The notes below the pieces were generated by a model. It had not been told where the DNA came from. It worked only from the letters and a program-made list of their open reading frames with translations, and searched no databases. From contig CAJTLB010000006.1 in the NCBI GenBank assembly GCA_910577045.1, positions 62,001 to 126,000 on the forward strand: DNA of 64,000 nt, read 5' to 3'. The translations under genes and the position numbers were made by a program. Positions 9,194-16,803 of the stretch are shown piece by piece. Position 1 is the first letter of the stretch; each line of letters opens with the position of its first letter. This DNA is from an uncultured Lachnospiraceae bacterium. GTDB lineage: Bacteria; Bacillota; Clostridia; Lachnospirales; Lachnospiraceae.

Positions 9194-10312
9194 CTATAAT
9201 ATAGTAAACATAGACTCTAACATTTTCCAATTTTGAGTAAATGGGCGCATAAGGTTCCAATATCCAGCACCCCTTAATTGATATTCTTGTATTAATTTTA
9301 ATTTTGCCTGTATGCTTACAGCATTTTCAAACCATACTACATGCTGTATTTTCTCCTGATCCCAATAATGGTAATATGGGCTAACTGCTGTTTCATTATA
9401 AAAAATTTCGCTTCCATATAAAATAGCACGGTCCACTGCCTGTTCATTCCCAATAGTTTCTGCCTTTGTTGTCCCTTGTACAAACGGCAGCTTCCAATCA
9501 TAACCGTAGTTTGGGATACCCATATAAATTTTCCTATTGTCGATTTCTGTTACGGCATATTCTACTACTTGCCTTACCTTATTTAATGGTGCAACTGCCA
9601 TAGGCGGCCCATAGGTATATCCCCATTCATATGTCATTAATAAAACAGTATCAGCAATTTCCCCTATTCTTTTATAATCATGCGCTTCATATAATAACCC
9701 AGCTTGCTGTGCTGAGGTTTTTGGCGCTAAATCTACATGGACAAATAACTGGTGTGGGTGTAAAAGTTGAACTGCCCGTTCAATAAAATTGATAAACCCT
9801 TCCTTATCCTCTTTATTGATAAATTCAAAATCAATATCTAGCCCTTGATATCCTTTTTCTAACATAATGGATAAAATTTGTTCTAAAACAACCTCTTGCA
9901 GCCATTCATGCTGAAATAGGTAACTAGCATTGCTGCTACTAAAATTTCCGTCCTCTGAAATAGAAGAAAATAAAAAAACAGGAACCAAATTATTTTCTTT
10001 TGCAACTCTTAATAGTTCTGTATCATCTGTTTCTACTAATTTTCCTTCTTTAGTAAAACCATATCCAAAAATAGTTAAAGAGGATAAGGCAGGAATTGCT
10101 GTATTTAAAACTTCCCTTTGAATAAAAGGATAAGCATAGCCATTTACATATAAAGAACCTGTTTTTTGTTCTTCACCTAAAAATAATGCCTGTCCGGGCG
10201 TGAGTTGATATGGGTAAGATAAACCATTATTGCTAATCACCTCTGCTGGTGTTATTCCATAATACCTAGCAATCTGGTAAACACTTTCTCCCCTTGTTAC
10301 AATATGGATCAT
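9194..10312 (-). CDS. LysM plus GH18 protein, SleL/YaaH-like spore cortex-lytic enzyme
   Basis: The 372-aa protein opens with one LysM peptidoglycan-binding domain (about 2-46; IVTRGESVYQIARYYGIT, then PGQALFLG). A GH18 barrel fills the rest. The GH18 catalytic signature is seen in GLDIDFEF, whose Glu is the expected acid. Relatives (SleL/YaaH) are N-acetylglucosaminidases that degrade spore cortex fragments during germination. There is no signal peptide, as in forespore- or mother-cell-made family members. One LysM is fewer than the two in Bacillus SleL. GGAGAA lies before the ATG. It converges with the XRE gene. Confidence 0.85.
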   Translation of the reverse strand: MIHIVTRGESVYQIARYYGITPAEVISNNGLSYPYQLTPGQALFLGEEQKTGSLYVNGYAYPFIQREVLNTAIPALSSLTIFGYGFTKEGKLVETDDTELLRVAKENNLVPVFLFSSISEDGNFSSSNASYLFQHEWLQEVVLEQILSIMLEKGYQGLDIDFEFINKEDKEGFINFIERAVQLLHPHQLFVHVDLAPKTSAQQAGLLYEAHDYKRIGEIADTVLLMTYEWGYTYGPPMAVAPLNKVRQVVEYAVTEIDNRKIYMGIPNYGYDWKLPFVQGTTKAETIGNEQAVDRAILYGSEIFYNETAVSPYYHYWDQEKIQHVVWFENAVSIQAKLKLIQEYQLRGAGYWNLMRPFTQNWKMLESMFTIL

Positions 10313-10443
10313 TCTTTGATTCTCCTTAAAATATGGCTGTTCTCTTTATTATTATATTCCTCTCTTTTTTTATGGTGCTCTCAAAATTTAGCGAATTATC
10401 AATACATTTGACATACGAAAACAGTGTACAATCTCCTAAAATA

Positions 10444-10452
10444 TGGTATACT
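10444..10452 (+). promoter_or_regulatory. Extended -10 promoter of the 46-codon gene
   Basis: TGGTATACT at 10444-10452 has the TGn extension and a 5/6 -10 box, 39 bases before the ATG at 10491. A perfect TTGACA at 10408-10413 is too far away (33 bases) to be its -35. The same TGG-TATA(C/G)T form recurs before the recombinase gene and hisG. Confidence 0.5.
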
Positions 10453-10490
10453 AAAGGTAGCAAGTTGGCTGAGTTATGAAAGGACTGCTT

Positions 10491-10631
10491 ATGAATCAAT
10501 ATGAAATTATTCAACAGCTAGAAGAAGAAAATGCTGCACTGAAAGCAGAAAACCAAAAATTAACAGATACAGTGACATGGATGCATGAATATATCTGGAA
10601 ACTTGTTAAGAAAAGGTTCTCAAATGGTTAA
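10491..10631 (+). CDS. Small coiled-coil protein, 46 aa
   Basis: The ORF encodes MNQYEIIQQLEEENAALKAE, then NQKLTDTVTWMHEYIWKLVK and KRFSNG. AAAGGA is 6 bases before the ATG. The first half has leucine-zipper-like spacing (L10, L17, L24) with Glu/Asn/Lys at exposed positions, so a short dimeric coiled coil is likely; the second half is aromatic and basic. It has its own promoter upstream and a strong terminator directly after, which argues for a real independent gene. No family is recognised. It could also be a transposase-orfA-like remnant, since such proteins share E-N-x-x-L-K coiled coils, but no other remnant is visible. Confidence 0.65.
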   Translation: MNQYEIIQQLEEENAALKAENQKLTDTVTWMHEYIWKLVKKRFSNG

Positions 10632-10633
10632 TT

Positions 10634-10686
10634 AGATAGGATGGGGAATCATCTAGTTCTCCATCCTATCTGATTTCTTTTTTTCT
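10634..10686 (+). terminator. Rho-independent terminator of the 46-codon gene
   Basis: AGATAGGATGGGGA and CTCCATCCTATCT form a stem of about 13 pairs (10634-10671), followed directly by a T-rich run (TTTCTTTTTTT). It starts two bases after the TAA stop of the small gene. Confidence 0.85.
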
Positions 10687-10768
10687 AAAAAAATTATTTT
10701 AGGTTTTTATTGTCCTTTCTTTTGGAAAACATGATTAGCAAGCTGTATCATTCTATTTTTATAGTGTC

Positions 10769-10802
10769 AAAAAAAGAAAAAACGTTGCATATACTGCAGC
10801 GC
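10769..10802 (-). terminator. Rho-independent terminator of the SulP gene
   Basis: On the minus strand CGCTGCA-gtata-TGCAACG forms a 7-bp stem with one mismatch, followed by TTTTTTC. It begins 27 bases after the SulP stop. Confidence 0.55.
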
Positions 10803-10828
10803 TTTTCTTTCTTTATAAGAAATTTGTT

Positions 10829-12475
10829 TTATTTTGACATATTTTGTAATTTTTCTGCCCTTTTTAGTGCTTCATCAATATTTGTGCAGAAATTTTCTTT
10901 TCCCACTAATTTATCAAATCCTGCTTTTTTCATTACAGACATAGGCTGTGGGTTTACATGGGAAAAGATTAATGTTGTATTTGTTTTTTCACATGCGTGG
11001 TAAACAGAATTTAAACTATTTAAAGCAGAAGCATCCATTGCTGGCACGCTCCTCATACGAAGGATAATAATATCATGGCTACTATGTCCTGTTACAGATA
11101 ATAACTTATCTGCTGCTGCAAAAAACATAGGCCCTGTAATTTCGAATACTTTTGTATTTTTAGGGACTTTTTTTAAATTTTTCTTTGTTGCCTCATCATC
11201 TGCTGGATATACCCATTCTGACACATTTGTAACATCTGCCATTCTTTTCATAAATAAAAATACAGTAATTACAATCCCTAATTCAATTGCTACTACTAAA
11301 TCAAAAATAACCGTTAAAAGAAATGTAAGGATTAGTACAAAAGAATCACTTTTAGGAGCTGTTTTTACTAGAGATACAAATTTTCTCCATTCACTCATAT
11401 TATAAGCAACCATAAATAAAATGGCGGCAATCGTTGGCATAGGGATTAATTTCGCGTAAGGCATTAACACCACTAAAACTAATAAAAGGACTACTGCATG
11501 TACCATGCCTGCAATAGGGCTGCGGCCGCCATTTTTAATATTGGCAGCAGTCCTTGCAATGGCACCTGTAGCAGGGATTCCTCCAAATAACCCAGAACAA
11601 ATATTCCCAGCCCCTTGTGCAATTAATTCCATATTGGAAAAATGCCTGTCCCCAATCATGCTATCTGCCACTACACAAGAAAGTAAAGATTCAATTGCCG
11701 CAAGAATAGCAATGGTAAAGGCATCCGGCAGCAGTTCTTTAATTAAAGGCATAGAAATAGCTGGCATATGTGGTATTGGGATCGAAGAAGAAATTTCATA
11801 CAAACTTCCAATTGTATTAACCTGAATTGGCAAAATAGCTACCAAGGCAGAGGCCACTAACACAGCAATAAGTGATGGCGGAATTTTGGCATTTATTTTT
11901 GGCCAAAAAATTAAAATAGCAAGTGATAATGCCCCAATAGCAAGTGCCTGCCAATTATATGTAGAAAAGCAAGCAATTACTTCTTTTAATTTCTCCATTG
12001 TTTCTACTGGGGCATGTTGGAAAGTTAGCCCAAAAAAGTCTTTTATCTGCCCTATTACAATAGTAACTGCTATACCCGTAGTAAAGCCTGTAGTAATAGT
12101 ATATGGGATAAACCGGATTAAGCTACCAAAACGCACAAATCCCATAATAATCAATATAATTCCCGCCATAATAGTAGCAACAATTAACCCATCCATGCCA
12201 CTGTCTTTTGCTACAATTCCTGCTACAATAGTAGCAAATGCTGCTGTTGGACCGGCAATCTGCACCCGGCTCCCGCCTAAAAAGGAAATAACAAAACCTG
12301 CTACAATTGCTGTATAAAGCCCTTTTTCTGGAGTAACGCCAGAAGCCAATGCCAGTGCAATCGAAAGTGGAAGCGCAATAATTGCAACAATAATCCCTGC
12401 AATAATATCTTTCATTAATTGTTCTTTTGAATATGTTTTCATTGCTGAAAACAATTTTGGCCTTAATTCATTCAT
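10829..12475 (-). CDS. SulP-family inorganic anion transporter with STAS domain
   Basis: The 548-aa membrane protein belongs to the SulP/SLC26 family of sulfate, bicarbonate or organic-anion transporters. It begins near the first helix (DIIAGIIVAIIALPLSIALA), carries GSRVQIAGPTAAFATIVAGI-type helix 3 sequence, and has the GGIPATGAIARTAANIKNGG family signature. A cytoplasmic STAS domain fills the last 100 residues (from KVFEITGPMFFAAADKL). Substrate cannot be read from sequence. The reading frame is open back to an ATG at 12523, inside the beta-glucosidase gene; the ATG at 12475 is preferred because GGAAAGG lies upstream and it fits the family. It follows the GH1 gene. Confidence 0.9.
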   Translation of the reverse strand: MNELRPKLFSAMKTYSKEQLMKDIIAGIIVAIIALPLSIALALASGVTPEKGLYTAIVAGFVISFLGGSRVQIAGPTAAFATIVAGIVAKDSGMDGLIVATIMAGIILIIMGFVRFGSLIRFIPYTITTGFTTGIAVTIVIGQIKDFFGLTFQHAPVETMEKLKEVIACFSTYNWQALAIGALSLAILIFWPKINAKIPPSLIAVLVASALVAILPIQVNTIGSLYEISSSIPIPHMPAISMPLIKELLPDAFTIAILAAIESLLSCVVADSMIGDRHFSNMELIAQGAGNICSGLFGGIPATGAIARTAANIKNGGRSPIAGMVHAVVLLLVLVVLMPYAKLIPMPTIAAILFMVAYNMSEWRKFVSLVKTAPKSDSFVLILTFLLTVIFDLVVAIELGIVITVFLFMKRMADVTNVSEWVYPADDEATKKNLKKVPKNTKVFEITGPMFFAAADKLLSVTGHSSHDIIILRMRSVPAMDASALNSLNSVYHACEKTNTTLIFSHVNPQPMSVMKKAGFDKLVGKENFCTNIDEALKRAEKLQNMSK

Positions 12476-12512
12476 TTTATAACCAACCTTTCCTTCACTA
12501 TTCCCCCATTTT

Positions 12513-13868
12513 TTATATTCCATTTTGCGCTATTATCTTCTGGTACCAATATGCAGAGTCTTTCCATATGCGTTTTTGAGTTGGGTAATCCACATAAATT
12601 AACCCAAACCGTTCTTGGTACCCTTCTGCCCACTCAAAATTATCTAATAAAGACCAATGGAAATATCCCATTAATTCTACTCCATCTTGGTATGCTTGGC
12701 TGTATTTTAATAAGTACCTAGTTAAAAAATCAATTCTCCCTGGATCATGTACTGCCCCATCAAGGCTAACCCAATCCATAGAAGAAAGCCCATTTTCTGT
12801 AATTAAAATAGGTTTTTTATAACGTTCATAAAAGAATTTTGGCCCATAATATAAAGCTTTTGGAGTTACAGGCCATTTTATGGCTGTTTGTGCATAACCA
12901 ATTTCCTTTTTTACATATTGATAGCCAGGTTTTGTATCTGTTGCTGCCACAGTCCTGCCTTGGTAAATATTTACCCCAAAGAAATCTAATGGCTGATGGA
13001 TTATTTCCATTTCTTCTGGTGTGACACGAAAAAGAAACTCTTTTAATTCTTCATCCATATCAGAAGGCGTTGGGTATGTACCAAAAAATACTGGATCTGC
13101 CCACCAGGCTGTGCTCCAATAAATTCCATCGGCGTCACAATCAAAAGTGGCTTTCCTTGCTGCTTCCATATCAGCCTCTTTTTCTGGAATTCCGGGATTC
13201 CCTACAGGTGCAAACCCAATTTTTGGAGGCAATATAGCATATTCCCTTATTATTTGTACTGCTTTTCCATGTGCCAATAAAGCATGGTGCCCTGCTGTTA
13301 AAATATCCTTTCTAGAAAGTTTTAACCCTGGCGCATGGATTCCTGTTTCATGCCCAAGCGCAATAAAACATTGTGGTTCATTTATTGTAATAAAATATTG
13401 TACCCGATCTGACAGGCTTTTCACTACTATTTTTGTATATTCTGCAAACCAATTAGGGCTTTCAGGGTTTAACCATCCTCCCTTCTGATACAGCTTATAG
13501 GGAAAATCCCAATGGAATAAAGTAACATATGGCTCAATTCCATTTGCCTTTAATTCATCCACCAAATTATTATAAAAAGCAAGGCCCTCTTGGTTTACCT
13601 TTCCAACCCCGTCAGGAAGAATCCTTGGCCAGCTAATGGAAAAACGATATGCCTTAACCCCTAGCTCTTTCATAATCCTCACATCTTCCTTCATATGGTG
13701 ATAATGGTCACAGGCAATTTCCCCATGATCGCCTTCTTTGACAAATCCTGGCTTTTTCGCACATACATCCCAGACGGACAAACCTTTCCCATCTTCTTTC
13801 CAAGCCCCTTCTATTTGGTAAGATGCTGTTGCTACGCCCCATACAAAATTCTCTGCAAATTTTTTCAT
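12513..13868 (-). CDS. GH1 beta-glucosidase / 6-phospho-beta-glucosidase family
   Basis: The 451-aa glycoside hydrolase family 1 enzyme cleaves beta-linked glucosides in the cytoplasm. The N-terminal signature FVWGVATASYQIEGAW is at 9-24, the acid/base Glu is in TINEP (about 165) and the nucleophile Glu in LITENG (about 360). The EGAWKEDGKGLSVWD region and YFHWSLLDNFEWAEGY are typical of beta-glucosidase A rather than phospho-specific enzymes, so free cellobiose or plant glucosides are likely substrates. AGGAGA precedes the ATG, which overlaps the miaB stop by 4 bp, so translation may be coupled. No sugar regulator or PTS gene is nearby. Confidence 0.93.
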   Translation of the reverse strand: MKKFAENFVWGVATASYQIEGAWKEDGKGLSVWDVCAKKPGFVKEGDHGEIACDHYHHMKEDVRIMKELGVKAYRFSISWPRILPDGVGKVNQEGLAFYNNLVDELKANGIEPYVTLFHWDFPYKLYQKGGWLNPESPNWFAEYTKIVVKSLSDRVQYFITINEPQCFIALGHETGIHAPGLKLSRKDILTAGHHALLAHGKAVQIIREYAILPPKIGFAPVGNPGIPEKEADMEAARKATFDCDADGIYWSTAWWADPVFFGTYPTPSDMDEELKEFLFRVTPEEMEIIHQPLDFFGVNIYQGRTVAATDTKPGYQYVKKEIGYAQTAIKWPVTPKALYYGPKFFYERYKKPILITENGLSSMDWVSLDGAVHDPGRIDFLTRYLLKYSQAYQDGVELMGYFHWSLLDNFEWAEGYQERFGLIYVDYPTQKRIWKDSAYWYQKIIAQNGI

Positions 13869-15310
13869 ACTAATTCTCCTATATAATAAAATCCTTTTGA
13901 TTCCTTTAATTTAACAGAAACCAATTTTCCAATTAAAGAAGCATCTCCCTTAAAATGCACTAATAGATTATTACTTAGCCGCCCTGTAACAAATTCTTGG
14001 GACTGTACATTTATTTCTTCTACCAAAGCTGTTTCTATTTTTCCTTCTCTTTCCTTTGTAAGTTCTGCTGAAATTTTCTGGATCTCATGTAATAAACGGT
14101 CAAACCGTTTTCCCACTATCTCTTCTGGTACTTGATCCTCCATTTCTGCTGCTAAAGTCCCAGTCCTTTTCGAATAAATAAAGGTAAACGCACTATCAAA
14201 CCGGACTTTTTTTACTACATCTAACGTCTCCTCAAAATCTTCTTCTGTTTCACCAGGAAAACCTACAATAATATCTGTAGTAAAAGATACTTCTGGCATA
14301 GCAGTACGAATCCGTTCTACTAAAGCAAGATATTGTTCCTTTGTATAATGCCGGTTCATTAATTTTAAAATCCGGCTACTTCCTGATTGTACGGGAAGAT
14401 GTACTTGTTTACAAATTTTATGGGAAGATTTCATAACTTCAATTAATTCATTAGAAAAATCCTTTGGATGTGGCGTCATAAATCGTATCCGCTTAAGCCC
14501 TTCTATTTGTTCTATTTCCTTTAATAATTCCGCAAAAGAAACTGGCTTATCCAAATTTTTCCCATACGAATTTACATTTTGCCCCAGTAACATAATTTCA
14601 GAAACCCCATCTGCTACAAGCCCTGTAATTTCACGGACAATATCCTGTGGGTTCCGGCTGCGCTCCCTTCCCCTTACATAAGGAACAATACAATAACTGC
14701 AAAAGTTATTACAGCCAAACATAATATTCACTCCAGATTTAAACGGATATTTTCTTTGATTTGGGAGATCTTCTACAATATTGGCCGTATCCTTCCAAAG
14801 ATCAACCACCATTTTCCCTGACTGCATACGTTGATATAACAATTCTGCTAACTTATAAATATTGTGCGTACCAAAAATAATATCCACAAACCGGTAACTT
14901 TTCTGGATTTTCTCTACCACTTGCTGTTCCTGCATCATACAGCCACATAATGCGATTAGCATATTTGGGTTCTTTTTTTTCCTTGTCTGTAAAAACCCAA
15001 GCCTGCCATATACTTTAAGGTTTGCATTCTCTCGCACTGTACATGTATTATAAATAACAAAATCCGCCTCTTCCGAATCCGATTCCTGATACCCAATTTC
15101 CTTTAAAACACCCAAAAGCTTTTCTGAATCCCTAGAATTCATTTGGCAGCCAAATGTTTGAATACAAGCTGTTGGGAACCGCCCATTTTTCTGTCCAAAT
15201 TCCCTTATTAATTCTCTACACTTTGCTATAAAATAATACTGCCTATCAGGTTCCTCTAAAGGAGGAGCTAAATTTATATCTATTCTATCTAAATCAATTT
15301 TATTATACAT
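13865..15310 (-). CDS. miaB: tRNA-2-methylthio-N6-dimethylallyladenosine synthase MiaB
   Basis: MiaB is the radical SAM methylthiotransferase that converts i6A37 to ms2i6A37 in tRNA. The 481-aa protein has an N-terminal extension (about 1-45), the UPF0004 domain beginning TFGCQMNSRDSEKL with its auxiliary-cluster cysteines, the radical SAM motif FGCNNFCSYC (C-x3-C-x2-C), and a C-terminal TRAM domain. Length is somewhat greater than the usual 440 because of the N-terminal extension, which is common in Clostridia. GGGAGA precedes the ATG. It starts one base after the recombinase-like gene's stop. Confidence 0.95.
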   Translation of the reverse strand: MYNKIDLDRIDINLAPPLEEPDRQYYFIAKCRELIREFGQKNGRFPTACIQTFGCQMNSRDSEKLLGVLKEIGYQESDSEEADFVIYNTCTVRENANLKVYGRLGFLQTRKKKNPNMLIALCGCMMQEQQVVEKIQKSYRFVDIIFGTHNIYKLAELLYQRMQSGKMVVDLWKDTANIVEDLPNQRKYPFKSGVNIMFGCNNFCSYCIVPYVRGRERSRNPQDIVREITGLVADGVSEIMLLGQNVNSYGKNLDKPVSFAELLKEIEQIEGLKRIRFMTPHPKDFSNELIEVMKSSHKICKQVHLPVQSGSSRILKLMNRHYTKEQYLALVERIRTAMPEVSFTTDIIVGFPGETEEDFEETLDVVKKVRFDSAFTFIYSKRTGTLAAEMEDQVPEEIVGKRFDRLLHEIQKISAELTKEREGKIETALVEEINVQSQEFVTGRLSNNLLVHFKGDASLIGKLVSVKLKESKGFYYIGELV

Positions 15311-16237
15311 TTATTTCTCCCAAACAATCTTAATATAAGAATAATCAACTGCTGCATCCTTTAATTCTTCTACTACCCGGTTATACCGAAAAAACCAATT
15401 CAAATTTTTTACATTTACATATTCTGCCAATTTACCTAAAGGGGCGCCTCCTTTAATCATAACTGCCTGGCTTAAATTCCTAAGGTCATTATAAGTAAAC
15501 GGTTTTACTTTACATTCTAAACAAGCCTCCCTTAACCGATTTTGTAACGCCCTAGCACTAACTGCCTTTCCTTTTTTATTTAGAAAAAAATAAGGCTGGC
15601 TATCAGTACGTTGCTTCGCATACTGATTTATCAGTTCTACAATATCATCTGGCAATTTCACATACCGGTACGCATGTTCTGTTACTTTCAAACGTATCCC
15701 ATAATTTCCATTCGCATCCTGTAACAACATATCCCTTCTTAAAGAAACCAATTCATTAGTAGTTAAGGTAGTACGTAATACCATAGAACAAGACAAAAAC
15801 CCAACCATATCCCCTTCTTTTTTAAAAAACTCCAAAACATAGTTAATACTCTCCAAATCTGGCATATCTTCTATCCGAAATTGCAAATCTGGGAACATAA
15901 CATCAATAGCAGAAAACAATTCCAAAAACCTTGGCTCAATTCCAAATTCACACGAATTCTCATCCATATACCGAGAAACAGCCCGTAAAACGGACAAATC
16001 ATAATTTGTAGATTTAATAGTAGCATTTGGGTCAATTTCCGAAAAATATCCCTTAATCTGTTCTTTAGAAATATCCAAGAAATCACATTTAGCAAAATTA
16101 CAGACGGCATTAAAAACATAAACATACTGTTGTCCTGTCCGTTCCTTTTTAATCTTGTCCATATAATACTTCTGTAAAATCCCAATAAATTGTTTACTTA
16201 AATAAGGCGAATATTTTATTTCCTTTTTCCCATCCAT
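15311..16237 (-). CDS. Tyrosine recombinase-like protein with degenerate catalytic residues
   Basis: The 308-aa protein has the two-domain layout of phage integrase/Xer proteins: a SAM-like core-binding domain (about 10-105) and a catalytic-domain-like part (about 125-300). By eye, VLRTTLTTNELVSLRRDML aligns with the first Arg box and FTYNDLRNLSQAVMIKGGAP with the HxLR box, where His is replaced by Asn. WFFRYNRVV aligns with the Tyr box and keeps Tyr, but the LGH histidine is replaced. It may bind DNA without recombining. It precedes miaB directly and lies 300 bp from a long palindrome. GGGAGGG lies before the ATG. Confidence 0.7.
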   Translation of the reverse strand: MDGKKEIKYSPYLSKQFIGILQKYYMDKIKKERTGQQYVYVFNAVCNFAKCDFLDISKEQIKGYFSEIDPNATIKSTNYDLSVLRAVSRYMDENSCEFGIEPRFLELFSAIDVMFPDLQFRIEDMPDLESINYVLEFFKKEGDMVGFLSCSMVLRTTLTTNELVSLRRDMLLQDANGNYGIRLKVTEHAYRYVKLPDDIVELINQYAKQRTDSQPYFFLNKKGKAVSARALQNRLREACLECKVKPFTYNDLRNLSQAVMIKGGAPLGKLAEYVNVKNLNWFFRYNRVVEELKDAAVDYSYIKIVWEK

Positions 16238-16264
16238 AAAACCCTCCCACTATATATACAAGCC

Positions 16265-16273
16265 AGTATACCA
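16265..16273 (-). promoter_or_regulatory. Extended -10 promoter of the recombinase-like/miaB group
   Basis: The minus strand reads TGGTATACT, a TGn-extended -10 box, 27 bases before the ATG at 16237. The -35 region (TTTATT) is poor, as is common with extended -10 promoters. Confidence 0.45.
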
Positions 16274-16327
16274 TAAACTTCTAAAATAATAAAGAAAAAA
16301 ATGTCTTATGAAACTATATCGCTATAA

Positions 16328-16462
16328 TCATAGTGCGTAGTTAATTACCAATTTACATATATCATTCTTGTTTTCAATTATTTCTGATACCTCGTTCTTC
16401 CTGTGCTGTATTAATGATTTCCAAAAATATTCATGTTCAGGGAATGATATTTCTTCCAGCAT
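16328..16462 (-). CDS. Small hypothetical protein, 44 aa
   Basis: The ORF encodes MLEEISFPEHEYFWKSLIQH then RKNEVSEIIENKNDICKLVI and NYAL. GGAGG lies 8 bases before the ATG, a strong ribosome site. The protein is acidic at its start and predicted helical. No family is recognised. It could be a small free-standing protein or the leftover N-terminus of a decayed gene; the intact SD favours translation. It lies 90 bases before the recombinase-like gene on the same strand. Confidence 0.5.
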   Translation of the reverse strand: MLEEISFPEHEYFWKSLIQHRKNEVSEIIENKNDICKLVINYAL

Positions 16463-16555
16463 ACAATAAACCTCCTAACAATATAAACCACAAAAATATC
16501 AAGTTTTAACATAAAACTTTCCTACCAACCAATCCCCTTCCCATACAGAAGCACA

Positions 16556-16785
16556 GCAGAAGGAAGGCATATGGGTAGAGAGACTCATTTAATAGAATGG
16601 GCACAAAGTTCTTAATGCTTCGTCCAAGAACAAGCAATGAACGGACAGGACGTCCGTTCAAAGAGGCTCTGTGGCAGGACGCCACATAGCCTCTGGTTGC
16701 GTCCCACGCCAACAATCCCATCCGAAGCATTTAGAACTTCCCCATTCTATTACTGAGTCACTCTACCCATATGCCTTCCTTCTGC
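16556..16785. repeat. 230-bp imperfect palindrome with two AGGAC-loop hairpins
   Basis: The first 25 bases (16556-16580) are the exact reverse complement of the last 25 (16761-16785), and pairing continues with small gaps to about 16622/16722. Inside are two more hairpins: TGAACGGAC-AGGAC-GTCCGTTCA (16638-16660, 9 perfect pairs), and a 14-pair stem (16662-16694, one mismatch), also with an AGGAC loop. A third short imperfect stem lies near 16695-16713. A 74-codon ORF crosses it but looks like a by-product of the repeat. This is the only content of the 340-bp stretch 16463-16803. It is probably a dispersed non-autonomous (MITE-like) element or a structured transcript end. Confidence 0.8.
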
Positions 16786-16803
16786 GTTTCCCTCTGTATC
16801 TCT

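Noticed and set aside
10408..10413. Perfect TTGACA
   Set aside because: It is 33 bases from the TATACT box, and no other -10 fits at 16-18 bases, so it is not counted as a promoter.
10326..10514. 62-codon minus-strand ORF opposite the small plus-strand gene
   Set aside because: No ribosome site, overlaps the promoter and start of a better-supported gene, and its sequence looks random.
16506..16730. 74-codon minus-strand ORF over the palindrome
   Set aside because: It lies almost wholly within the inverted repeat, has no ribosome site and its composition follows the repeat; likely a by-product.
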